Below, in pieces: positions 1-6,864 of a DNA stretch of 64,000 bases. Origin of the DNA: Agathobacter sp. (GTDB taxonomy: Bacteria > Bacillota > Clostridia > Lachnospirales > Lachnospiraceae). The position numbers were made by a program, and so were the translations under genes. The stretch covers positions 1-64,000 of the forward strand of contig JALEKN010000036.1 in NCBI GenBank assembly GCA_022769125.1, given 5' to 3'. Each line of letters opens with the position of its first letter. Within the stretch, counting starts at the first letter, position 1. The notes beneath the pieces are model-generated. The model had not been told where the DNA came from. It did no database searches and was given only the letters and a program-made list of their open reading frames with translations.

Positions 1-2
1 TC

Positions 3-191
3 CTGAATCTTACCGGACCAATCGGACTTGTGATTGGAAATGAAGGGGAAGGCGTCAGCAAGCTCGTCAAAGAAAATTGTGATATGGTGGCATCTATTCC
101 GATGAAGGGAGACATTGATTCCCTGAATGCATCGGTTGCAGCAGGTGTTCTGGCATATGAAATTGTCCGCCAAAGAATCACAAAGGGGTAA
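3..191 (+). CDS. rlmB: RlmB/TrmH-family rRNA 2'-O-methyltransferase, C-terminal end (partial)
   Basis: Only the last 62 codons are present, entering from the left edge and ending with TAA at 189-191. The fragment carries the SpoU/TrmH-family SAM-binding knot: IGNEGEGVS near its start, then [16 protein letters not shown] and a short C-terminal helix. This matches the end of 23S rRNA Gm2251 methyltransferase RlmB (YacO type). In Firmicutes rlmB commonly lies just upstream of sigH, as here (5-nt gap), which supports RlmB over other SpoU paralogues. Family is near certain; the exact target nucleotide is inferred from gene order. Confidence 0.85.
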   Translation: MNLTGPIGLVIGNEGEGVSKLVKENCDMVASIPMKGDIDSLNASVAAGVLAYEIVRQRITKG

Positions 192-196
192 GGTAT

Positions 197-802
197 TTGA
201 ACAAATATGACGATTATACAGATGAAGAGCTTATCCGTATGCTGCGGGAGCAGGGATTGGATGAGATCACCGATCATCTGATGGAAAAATATAAGCCGCT
301 CGTGCGGAAAAAGACAAATGCGCTTTTTTTGATCGGAGGCGAGACAGAGGATCTTATTCAGGAGGGAATGATCGGATTGTTTAAGGCAGTCCGCGATTTC
401 CGGGAGGATAAGGATACTAGTTTTTTCCATTTTGCTGAGTTGTGTATCAACCGCCAGCTGTACTCGGCTCTTCAGGCATCAAATCGAAAGAAGCATCAAC
501 CGCTTAACAGCTATGTATCATTGTCGGCGGAGGAACAGGAGGATGGAGCTACGATTGAAAATCTTCTTCCGGGATATATGGATAATCCGGAACAGATGGT
601 GATCGAGCAGGAAATCTGGGATGAATTCCAGAAGCGGTTGTGGGGAAATTTAAGCAAGCTGGAGCAACAGGTTTTACAGCGGTATTTAAACGGTGAGTCT
701 TATACGCAGATTGCGGAGGCAATGGATAAAGCACCAAAATCAATCGACAATGCACTTCAAAGAATCCGGCAGAAGATTGGAAATCTGAAGGTGGGTGATT
801 AG
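197..802 (+). CDS. sigH: RNA polymerase sigma factor SigH (sigma-30 type)
   Basis: A 201-residue sigma-70-family protein. Region 2 is visible around residues 25-90 (YKPLVRKKTNALFLIGGETEDLIQEG, then the tyrosine/phenylalanine-rich stretch up to CINRQL). Region 4 is the C-terminal HTH around residues 150-198 (LSKLEQQVLQRYLNGESYTQIA, then KSIDNALQRIRQKI). The N-terminus and length match SigH, the transition-state and early sporulation sigma factor. The start is TTG at 197, five bases after rlmB, and the gene reaches the first codons of mecA. The sequence gives the family; a role in sporulation in this organism is inferred, since no sporulation gene is in the window. Confidence 0.92.
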   Translation: MNKYDDYTDEELIRMLREQGLDEITDHLMEKYKPLVRKKTNALFLIGGETEDLIQEGMIGLFKAVRDFREDKDTSFFHFAELCINRQLYSALQASNRKKHQPLNSYVSLSAEEQEDGATIENLLPGYMDNPEQMVIEQEIWDEFQKRLWGNLSKLEQQVLQRYLNGESYTQIAEAMDKAPKSIDNALQRIRQKIGNLKVGD

Positions 803-803
803 A

Positions 804-1478
804 ATGAGATTTTCCCGAATCGGAGAGCACACAATTAAATGTATCATTACAGAGGAGGAGATCGGAGATCTTGGCTATACGCTTGATGAGATCATGAGCA
901 ATGGCGAGCGGACGCAGGAGTTTATGAATTACATCTTCGATCTTGCCGAGCAGGAATTTCAGACAAAGTTTGATATGGGCATAAAGACGGTTCGAGCTGA
1001 CTTTATGTCTGACCATACGTTGACGCTGACTTTTTCGGAACACCCGGGCTCAAGCGGGATGATGGAGCAGCTGAAGGATCTGGTAAACAGCCTGATCGGC
1101 TCTATTCCGAAGGAAAAGTGGGCAGAAATGCAGAATGCTGCCAGTCAGAGAAAACAGAAGGAAGACGGCGGTTCGCAAAAGGAACCGGTCACGGTCATCG
1201 TGCAATTCGTTTTTTCAGATATAGATATCCTGACTCGTTTTGCAAAGCTTGTGGATATGGAAGAAATTCCGTGGAATGCTTTGTACCGGTATCGGGATGA
1301 ATACCGGCTGATCATGGACTTGACAATGAGCAGTGAAGCGGATGTCACAAGGTTGTCTTCACTTACGGATGAGTATGCGCAGGACATCTGCATGGGCGCG
1401 GATAAGAAGGCGTTCATATTGGAGCATGGAAAGCCAATCCTAAGAGACCATGCGATCGAACAGTTAAGAGAATTATAG
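804..1478 (+). CDS. mecA: MecA-family adaptor protein for ClpC
   Basis: A 224-residue MecA family protein: an N-terminal substrate-binding domain (MRFSRIGEHTIKCIITEEEI), a charged linker near residues 108-125, and a C-terminal ClpC-binding domain rich in aromatic residues and ending HGKPILRDHAIEQL. In Bacillus, MecA delivers substrates to the ClpCP protease and controls competence; the role here is inferred from family. An in-frame GTG lies at 795, but ATG 804 is preferred: it follows the purine-rich AAGGTGGG at a good distance and gives the family N-terminus. The 5' end abuts the sigH stop, so the two are probably co-transcribed. A hairpin at 1496-1558 closes the unit. Confidence 0.9.
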   Translation: MRFSRIGEHTIKCIITEEEIGDLGYTLDEIMSNGERTQEFMNYIFDLAEQEFQTKFDMGIKTVRADFMSDHTLTLTFSEHPGSSGMMEQLKDLVNSLIGSIPKEKWAEMQNAASQRKQKEDGGSQKEPVTVIVQFVFSDIDILTRFAKLVDMEEIPWNALYRYRDEYRLIMDLTMSSEADVTRLSSLTDEYAQDICMGADKKAFILEHGKPILRDHAIEQLREL

Positions 1479-1495
1479 ATAAGTGCAAATAGAAT

Positions 1496-1558
1496 AAAAT
1501 CGGCAGGTTACGGCTGATGTCCCTAATTTGGATATCTACCGTGAACTGCCGATTTTTG
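1496..1558. terminator. Bidirectional terminator between mecA and the diguanylate cyclase
   Basis: An 18-bp imperfect inverted repeat (arms 1496-1513 and 1539-1556, two mismatches) is flanked by AAAAT on the left and ATTTTTG on the right. It sits between two convergent genes and can end transcription from both sides. Confidence 0.8.
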
Positions 1559-1560
1559 TG

Positions 1561-2871
1561 TTAGTTCGTATTTTCCTCCTGGTCTGGTATTACAAGCCGG
1601 TTACGTCCATTCTCCTTGCCATAGTAGAGCAGTGTGTCAACTACCTTTACCATTTCATCGGAAGAGGAATAGCCAGCTGCATCAATCAATCCGAATGTCA
1701 TGGTGACAGACAACTGTTGTCCGTTATAATCAACGATGGTGCCTCGGATCTGCTCGATGAGGGATTGCATGAGGCTGACATGCTCATCATAGCTGCCCTG
1801 CGTCAATACGATCAGAAATTCCTCGCCACCCCAGCGGATACAGTAGCCGTGATCCTTTGTGCATTCCCGCATGGTCTGAGAGACTGTCTGGAGAACAAGA
1901 TCGCCGCAGTCATGCCCGTAGGTATCGTTGAACTTTTTAAAAAAGTCAATGTCACCCATCGCGAGGGAGAAGCGTTTGTTTGTTCCGCTGGTGTTGGTGA
2001 TAAGCTGGTCAAGCTTCTGCTGACCGAAACGGCGGTTGGCAAGCCCGGTCAAAGCGTCCTGCTCGATGAGCAGACGAAGGGATGCCTGCATATCGACAAG
2101 CGAATGGGACATGGAACCAAATTCATCCTTGCGCGCCAACAGATCCGGTGGGACGGTATTGGATAAGAGCCCTTTGGACACCTTCTGAAAGGTCTGCTCT
2201 GTCTTTTGGAGAGCAGATACGAATTCGTGGGAACGCCGATAAGCCCAAAGCGATGCAATGATTATCGCAACGAAAGCAAGAATCAATATCGGGAGTGAGG
2301 CTTTTAAGGTCAGCTGCCGGACACGCCTGGCCGGAACAATGGCTGCAAACATACCGATACAGCTTCCATCAGAATTGTACAGCGGCGTGTAGTAGCACAG
2401 ATATGGCTGTCCGAAAATATCTACATTGCTGTAAAAGGATGGTGTCTGGTGATCAATGACATCTTTTACGATTGCTGGGTTGGCCTCGGTGCCGATCAGC
2501 CGTTGGCCACTATTGTCATAAAGTGTGGTGAGAATCCGCATCCCACCATAGAAGATGGTATAATCAATATCGGTCTGCTCTTTTAGCTTGTCTACTACAG
2601 CATACGTTGACTGGGTATTGAGAATGGTATCTCCTTTTACGACGAGTATTTCATCCGGATTCGAATACATTGCATAATCTCCCGGATATAACAAATCAAG
2701 AGTCTCGATGGCAGAACCAGCAAGACTCTTAAGCTCATTATGTACCTCAGACTCCAAAGAGGAAGATACCCAATATAAACTAAAAATAGTTGTAACAATG
2801 CCGAATAGCAGAAGCGGAAGAACAGTCATCTTTGTAAGTGTATGGGAAATTCCGGTTGTTCTCCGTTGCAT
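1561..2871 (-). CDS. Membrane-anchored diguanylate cyclase (Cache-like sensor, HAMP-like region, GGDEF)
   Basis: 436 residues. A first membrane helix lies near residues 13-32. An extracytoplasmic Cache-like domain spans about 35-190, with PYLCYYTPLYNSDGSCIG typical of single Cache sensors. A second helix lies near 192-210, then a HAMP-like linker, then a GGDEF domain from about 268 (DALTGLANRR, DIDFFKKFNDTYGHDCGD, and the active-site RWGGEEF). The GGEEF signature predicts active c-di-GMP synthesis. No RxxD inhibitory site precedes it, so product inhibition may be absent. It is the last gene of a minus-strand unit with cheC-like and cheY (17-nt gap), suggesting a link between c-di-GMP and chemotaxis signalling. 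The ligand is unknown. Confidence 0.88.
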   Translation of the reverse strand: MQRRTTGISHTLTKMTVLPLLLFGIVTTIFSLYWVSSSLESEVHNELKSLAGSAIETLDLLYPGDYAMYSNPDEILVVKGDTILNTQSTYAVVDKLKEQTDIDYTIFYGGMRILTTLYDNSGQRLIGTEANPAIVKDVIDHQTPSFYSNVDIFGQPYLCYYTPLYNSDGSCIGMFAAIVPARRVRQLTLKASLPILILAFVAIIIASLWAYRRSHEFVSALQKTEQTFQKVSKGLLSNTVPPDLLARKDEFGSMSHSLVDMQASLRLLIEQDALTGLANRRFGQQKLDQLITNTSGTNKRFSLAMGDIDFFKKFNDTYGHDCGDLVLQTVSQTMRECTKDHGYCIRWGGEEFLIVLTQGSYDEHVSLMQSLIEQIRGTIVDYNGQQLSVTMTFGLIDAAGYSSSDEMVKVVDTLLYYGKENGRNRLVIPDQEENTN

Positions 2872-2888
2872 ATGGCTATGCCTCCCGA

Positions 2889-3248
2889 TTATCCAAGAAT
2901 CTTACGGATGGATTCAAGTACACGGTCTGCCTGGAATGGCTTTACGATAAAGTCCTTTGCGCCGGACTGGATAGCTTCGATAACCATGGACTGCTGACCC
3001 ATTGCAGAACACATAACACATACTGCGCCCGGATCGGCTGCCTTGATTTCTTTTAATGCCTGAATTCCATCTTTGTTTGGCATGGTGATGTCAAGAGTCA
3101 CCAAATCAGGTTTTAATTCATTGTATTTGGCAACGGCTTCGTTACCGTCTGCTGCTTCTCCTGCAACTTCAAAGCCACCCTTTGTAAGAATGTCCTTTAA
3201 CATCATTCTCATGAATGCAGCATCATCAACAATCAAAATCTTTGCCAT
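2889..3248 (-). CDS. cheY: CheY-like single-domain response regulator
   Basis: A 119-residue stand-alone receiver. Acidic pocket D8/D9, phosphoacceptor D53 (TLDITMPNKDG), S81 and K103 (FIVKPF) are all in place, so it should be phosphorylatable. There is no output domain. It starts directly after the stop of the upstream CheC-like phosphatase gene (0-nt gap) and is followed by a diguanylate cyclase. Pairing with a CheC-type phosphatase supports a CheY role at the flagellar switch or in a parallel pathway. No che kinase or receptor genes are in the window. Confidence 0.9.
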   Translation of the reverse strand: MAKILIVDDAAFMRMMLKDILTKGGFEVAGEAADGNEAVAKYNELKPDLVTLDITMPNKDGIQALKEIKAADPGAVCVMCSAMGQQSMVIEAIQSGAKDFIVKPFQADRVLESIRKILG

Positions 3249-3830
3249 TTATATTTCCTCCTGTTTTATAATCTGTTTTACTATGCTGAGCGGAAACAAC
3301 TGTATCAGCTCACTGTCAACGAATCCCTCAACCGTCAGGTGAAAGATTACTTTTACAATGTCGGTTCCATTGCACAATTCATCCGGAATCTCAAAAGCGG
3401 TGTGATATCTTGAATTCACTAACGGAAAACCGATATCCGTAGGCTCGTCTAACAGAGAAGCCATCGAAGTCGCAATAGTTCCGCACATCTGGTTCATCGC
3501 CTCAGAAATGGCAGACAATGCCATCTCATCCATTGCCATGTGCGATACATCTGTTCCATCACCACCCATCATCAGATTAACGATGACAAGGGCATCACGT
3601 TCGCGCAGAACCATGAGATTGGTTCCATCAAGCCCTTTGGTGTAAGGAACTTTAACTAATATACAATCCGGGTCGGAAAGAGAAGATTCATCAGAGAGAA
3701 CTTCCACAACCGGTGCGGTTATATTAGTCGTGTGGTTTAACATCAGGCTGAGCGTCGTCGCAGCATTGCCGATACAGATATTGGCAACCTCACCGATGAC
3801 ATCAGCCTGATCTTTGGTTATCCCTTCCAT
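3249..3830 (-). CDS. cheC: CheC/CheX/FliY-type CheY-P phosphatase
   Basis: 193 residues, the usual size of CheC. Two copies of the phosphatase helix signature [DS]xxxExxN are visible: DVIGEVAN near residues 10-17 and SAISEAMN near 106-113, each followed by a glycine-containing helix. CheC dephosphorylates CheY-P, and the next gene is a CheY receiver, which gives a natural substrate. It opens the minus-strand operon. No separate chemotaxis genes (cheA, cheW, cheD) are nearby. It could be annotated as CheX; two signatures favour CheC. Confidence 0.8.
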   Translation of the reverse strand: MEGITKDQADVIGEVANICIGNAATTLSLMLNHTTNITAPVVEVLSDESSLSDPDCILVKVPYTKGLDGTNLMVLRERDALVIVNLMMGGDGTDVSHMAMDEMALSAISEAMNQMCGTIATSMASLLDEPTDIGFPLVNSRYHTAFEIPDELCNGTDIVKVIFHLTVEGFVDSELIQLFPLSIVKQIIKQEEI

Positions 3831-3862
3831 TTATAACCTCCCAAGTAAACATTTCCTGCTAT

Positions 3863-3871
3863 ATTATATCA
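3863..3871 (-). promoter_or_regulatory. Extended -10 promoter for the cheC-cheY-GGDEF operon
   Basis: Read on the minus strand the sequence is TGATATAAT, a perfect -10 TATAAT with a TG-like extension, about 35 nt upstream of the cheC-like start. No good -35 was found at the right spacing, so the call rests on the -10 alone. Confidence 0.4.
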
Positions 3872-3918
3872 GAGAAGTTGCAAATAGGAAAGGAAATATT
3901 TGTTTTTTTTGTTTTTTA

Positions 3919-3947
3919 TTGGCTTCAAATGGAGAATATGATAAAAT
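3919..3947 (+). promoter_or_regulatory. Promoter for the BMP-like gene
   Basis: TTGGCT, a 17-nt spacer and TAAAAT lie just upstream of the ribosome site AAGGAG (3958-3963). This implies a very short 5' UTR for the gene starting at 3971. Confidence 0.45.
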
Positions 3948-3970
3948 GATGCCGAAGAAGGAGCAAAAAT

Positions 3971-5875
3971 ATGGATGGACAAGAATATATAGAGGCTTTG
4001 AAGGCCGGTAAAAAAGAATACAAAGCAAAGATAACGCAGGGAGAATTTCCATATCTGCCTGTTCTGGATGATATATTATCACATGAGGAGGTTGTGGGCG
4101 AAGTACCACTTGGACTTGTGATGGCACCGCTTGAGTTTGTGGTCGGAACAAGTACTGCTGGCCGGACACAGGCGTTTGCCTCCAATTTTATGCCGATCCT
4201 GGATACGGGGACGGAGTTTGCCTGCAAGTGGCAGACGCTCGCAGAAGCGCAGGAGACGGAAGGTATCCGGGATCCGATCATTGCCTATGAATATCGTAAC
4301 CGTTATTATGTTGTGGAAGGTAACAAAAGAGTCAGTGTCCTCAAATTTTATGGGGCAGTATCAATCCCTGCGATCGTTACCAGAAAGATGCCGAAGCTGA
4401 CAGATGATGAAGATATTCAGCTTTACTATGAGTATCTCGAATTTAACCGTGTTTCCGGGTATAACACCATCGAGTTTACAAGACTTGGAAATTCAAAGCG
4501 CCTGTTGGAGCTGGTTGGTGTTGATGGCGTGTGGGATGAAAAGACAAGAGATGATTTCTCCAAGGTGCTGTTCCACTTTACCAAGGCTTTTAATTTCCAA
4601 AATGGAAAGAAGCTTCCGATTACGATAGGGGATGCGCTTGTCGCTTTTTTAAATGTGTACGGCTATTCAAATGCTGTCATGTTTAACCCTACGGAATATA
4701 ATGACAGGGTTGTAAAGGCGTGGAATGAGATTGTAATGATGCGTGAGCGTGATAAGGTTAATCTTGTCATGGATCCGAAGAAAGTGCAGGAAAAGAAACC
4801 GCTGTTATCATTTTTCCTGTCATCCGCTCCAAAGAAATATAAGGTTGCCTTTTTATATCCACGTTCCGCGGATACATCCGATTGGGTGTACGCGCATGAA
4901 CTTGGACGCAATTATCTGGAGGAAACATTCGGTGATCAGATGGAGACATTCTGTGTGAATAATGTGACACAGGATAACATCGAACAGGTGCTTACAAAGT
5001 GCATTGTGTCTGGTGCTGACATCATATTTGAAATTGCTCCCCAGCATATGCAGCAGAGTCTTAAAGTGGCGGTGGATCACCCGGAGGTCAAGATTTTAAA
5101 CTGTTCTTTAAATACGCCGCATAAGTTCATCCGGACATATTATGCCCGAATGTACGAGGCCAAATTTGTCTCCGGAATGATCGCAGGAGCCATGGCAGAG
5201 AATGACAAGATCGCCTATATTGCAGATTATCCGATCTACGGTATGATTTCCAATATCAATGCGTTTGCACTTGGTGCAGCAAGTACAAATCCACGAGCTA
5301 AGGTTTATCTGGAATGGTCGACAAAGAAAGACTACGACAGGGACAAATTTCTTACAGACAATGAAATCCATTTTGTGTCGGATCAGGATATGATCACGCC
5401 GAAGGACCCTTCCAGACAGTATGGACTGTATCGTTATGATAACAAGGCTGCGCAGAATCTTGTCATGCCGCTATGGAACTGGGGTGTTTTCTATGAGCGT
5501 CTGATCCAAAGCATTATGGCTGGAGCTTATCAGTCTGAAGGGGAGTCTGCAGGAAAAGCGTTGAATTATTGGTGGGGAATGTCTGCCGGTGTGATTGATC
5601 TGATCTGCTCGAGTCATATTCCTACGGGAGTACAAAGATTGGCAGATCACATTAAGCATGATATTTCAAACGGTCATGTTGTTCCATTCTATGGCGAGAT
5701 TTATGCACAGGATGGTTCGTTAAAGAATAAGGAACGGGAAGAAATGAGTCCGGAAGCAATCATGGAAATGGATTGGCTTGTGGAGAATGTTATAGGTACA
5801 ATTCCAACAATCGGTGAGCTGGTAGAAGGCGCAAAGCCGGTTGTTGAGGAAAAAGGGGTAGAGGAAACTCAATAA
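3971..5875 (+). CDS. Cytosolic BMP-family ligand-binding protein with ParB-like N-terminal domain
   Basis: 634 residues with no signal peptide or membrane segment. Residues of roughly 95-135 (DPIIAYEYRNRYYVVEGNKR, then VSVLKFYG) look like a ParB/Srx-type nucleotide-binding fold. From about 285 to 590 the protein resembles BMP/Med-type basic membrane lipoprotein binding domains (KYKVAFLYPRSADTSDWVYA, MYEAKFVSGMIAGAM, ALGAASTNPRAKVYLEW). BMP domains usually bind nucleosides outside the cell for ABC import; here the lack of a secretion signal implies an intracellular sensor or enzyme-associated role. ATG 3971 has AAGGAG seven bases upstream. A metallophosphoesterase follows after 7 nt. The function is not known to me; the domain calls come from residue patterns only. 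Confidence 0.75.
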   Translation: MDGQEYIEALKAGKKEYKAKITQGEFPYLPVLDDILSHEEVVGEVPLGLVMAPLEFVVGTSTAGRTQAFASNFMPILDTGTEFACKWQTLAEAQETEGIRDPIIAYEYRNRYYVVEGNKRVSVLKFYGAVSIPAIVTRKMPKLTDDEDIQLYYEYLEFNRVSGYNTIEFTRLGNSKRLLELVGVDGVWDEKTRDDFSKVLFHFTKAFNFQNGKKLPITIGDALVAFLNVYGYSNAVMFNPTEYNDRVVKAWNEIVMMRERDKVNLVMDPKKVQEKKPLLSFFLSSAPKKYKVAFLYPRSADTSDWVYAHELGRNYLEETFGDQMETFCVNNVTQDNIEQVLTKCIVSGADIIFEIAPQHMQQSLKVAVDHPEVKILNCSLNTPHKFIRTYYARMYEAKFVSGMIAGAMAENDKIAYIADYPIYGMISNINAFALGAASTNPRAKVYLEWSTKKDYDRDKFLTDNEIHFVSDQDMITPKDPSRQYGLYRYDNKAAQNLVMPLWNWGVFYERLIQSIMAGAYQSEGESAGKALNYWWGMSAGVIDLICSSHIPTGVQRLADHIKHDISNGHVVPFYGEIYAQDGSLKNKEREEMSPEAIMEMDWLVENVIGTIPTIGELVEGAKPVVEEKGVEETQ

Positions 5876-5882
5876 TATAATA

Positions 5883-6473
5883 ATGAAAATACTTTTTATT
5901 GCAGATCAAGAATCAGAAGCATTTTGGGACTATTTTCGCAAGGAGGATTTTGAGGGAATCGATCTGATCATATCCTGCGGTGACCTCAAAGCATCATATT
6001 TGTCTTTTCTTGCGACGATGGTCTCTGTTCCGGTACTCTATGTACATGGAAACCATGATGACAAATACAAATTCGACCCGCCGGAGGGGTGTATCTGTAT
6101 TGAAGACCAGATATACGAATATAATGGAATCCGTATTCTCGGGCTGGGAGGTTCGCATCGCTATAAATCGGGAGACAATCAGTATACCAACAAGCAGATG
6201 CGAAGACGCGTGAAGAAGCTGCGTTATAAGCTCTGGAAGAGCAAGGGGTTTGATATTCTGGTTGCACATTCGCCGGCACGCGGAGTGCATGACGATGAAG
6301 ACCCATGTCATCAGGGATTTCATGTCTTTAATGAGTTGATGGAACAATATCATCCGAAGTATTTTGTTCATGGACATGTGCACATGAATTATGGAAGAAA
6401 GTTTCCGCGTGAGGATATGGTCGGAGACACCAAAGTGATCAACGCATACGAGAAGTATATGGTTGAAATTTAG
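5883..6473 (+). CDS. Metallophosphoesterase family protein
   Basis: 196 residues with the calcineurin-like metal-binding motifs: D8 (ADQE, where many relatives have DxH), D34 (SCGDLK), N57-H58 (GNHDD), a histidine in VAHSPARG, and GHVH near residue 155. This matches small YfcE/MJ0936-like phosphodiesterases. E10 in place of the first histidine may be a trait of this subfamily rather than a defect. The substrate is unknown. It lies 7 nt after the BMP-like gene, so the two probably form an operon. Confidence 0.85.
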   Translation: MKILFIADQESEAFWDYFRKEDFEGIDLIISCGDLKASYLSFLATMVSVPVLYVHGNHDDKYKFDPPEGCICIEDQIYEYNGIRILGLGGSHRYKSGDNQYTNKQMRRRVKKLRYKLWKSKGFDILVAHSPARGVHDDEDPCHQGFHVFNELMEQYHPKYFVHGHVHMNYGRKFPREDMVGDTKVINAYEKYMVEI

Positions 6474-6530
6474 GAACGGAGCGGGCTGCGGCACAAAGAC
6501 AAATCGGATAAGAAAAATTTAAAATTTTTG

Positions 6531-6559
6531 TTGACATTTGATGCATCTTATTGTATTAT
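6531..6559 (+). promoter_or_regulatory. Promoter of tRNA-Thr
   Basis: TTGACA (6531-6536), a 17-nt spacer and TATTAT (6554-6559): a near-consensus vegetative promoter about 30 nt upstream of the mature tRNA 5' end. Confidence 0.85.
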
Positions 6560-6589
6560 GCAATAGTTGACGCAGTTAAGCGCCGATTT

Positions 6590-6662
6590 GCTGATATAGC
6601 TCAGGTGGTAGAGCGCTACATTGGTAATGTAGAGGTCACGGGTCCGACTCCCGTTATCAGCT
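6590..6662 (+). tRNA. tRNA-Thr (anticodon GGT)
   Basis: 73 nt. The acceptor stem GCTGATA/TATCAGC closes fully. The anticodon arm CTACA-TTGGTAA-TGTAG gives anticodon GGT, and the T-arm contains GGTCCGACTC. The 3' CCA is not encoded. It has its own promoter and a strong terminator, so it is a single-gene transcription unit. Confidence 0.97.
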
Positions 6663-6670
6663 TTTTTTAT

Positions 6671-6720
6671 GCCCGGAAAATGGCAAAAGTAATGATACTT
6701 AGCCATTTTCCGGGCTTTTT
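6671..6720 (+). terminator. Terminator of tRNA-Thr
   Basis: Perfect 14-bp inverted repeat GCCCGGAAAATGGC/GCCATTTTCCGGGC (6671-6684, 6702-6715) followed by TTTTTG. Confidence 0.92.
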
Positions 6721-6864
6721 GTTTTGCGGGGAAACTTTTTTCATAAAGTCAGGATGCTCTGTTGGGATGTACGTTATTTGAGGTATTTTTTCGCTAAAAT
6801 GTCGAGTGTTTTTCTTCCTCTGGATCATGGTATGATAAGAAAAAATAATAAAGGAGTTCACATT

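Noticed and set aside
1528-2166. A 212-codon plus-strand open frame
   Set aside because: It lies wholly inside the minus-strand diguanylate cyclase, has no family features and no ribosome site.
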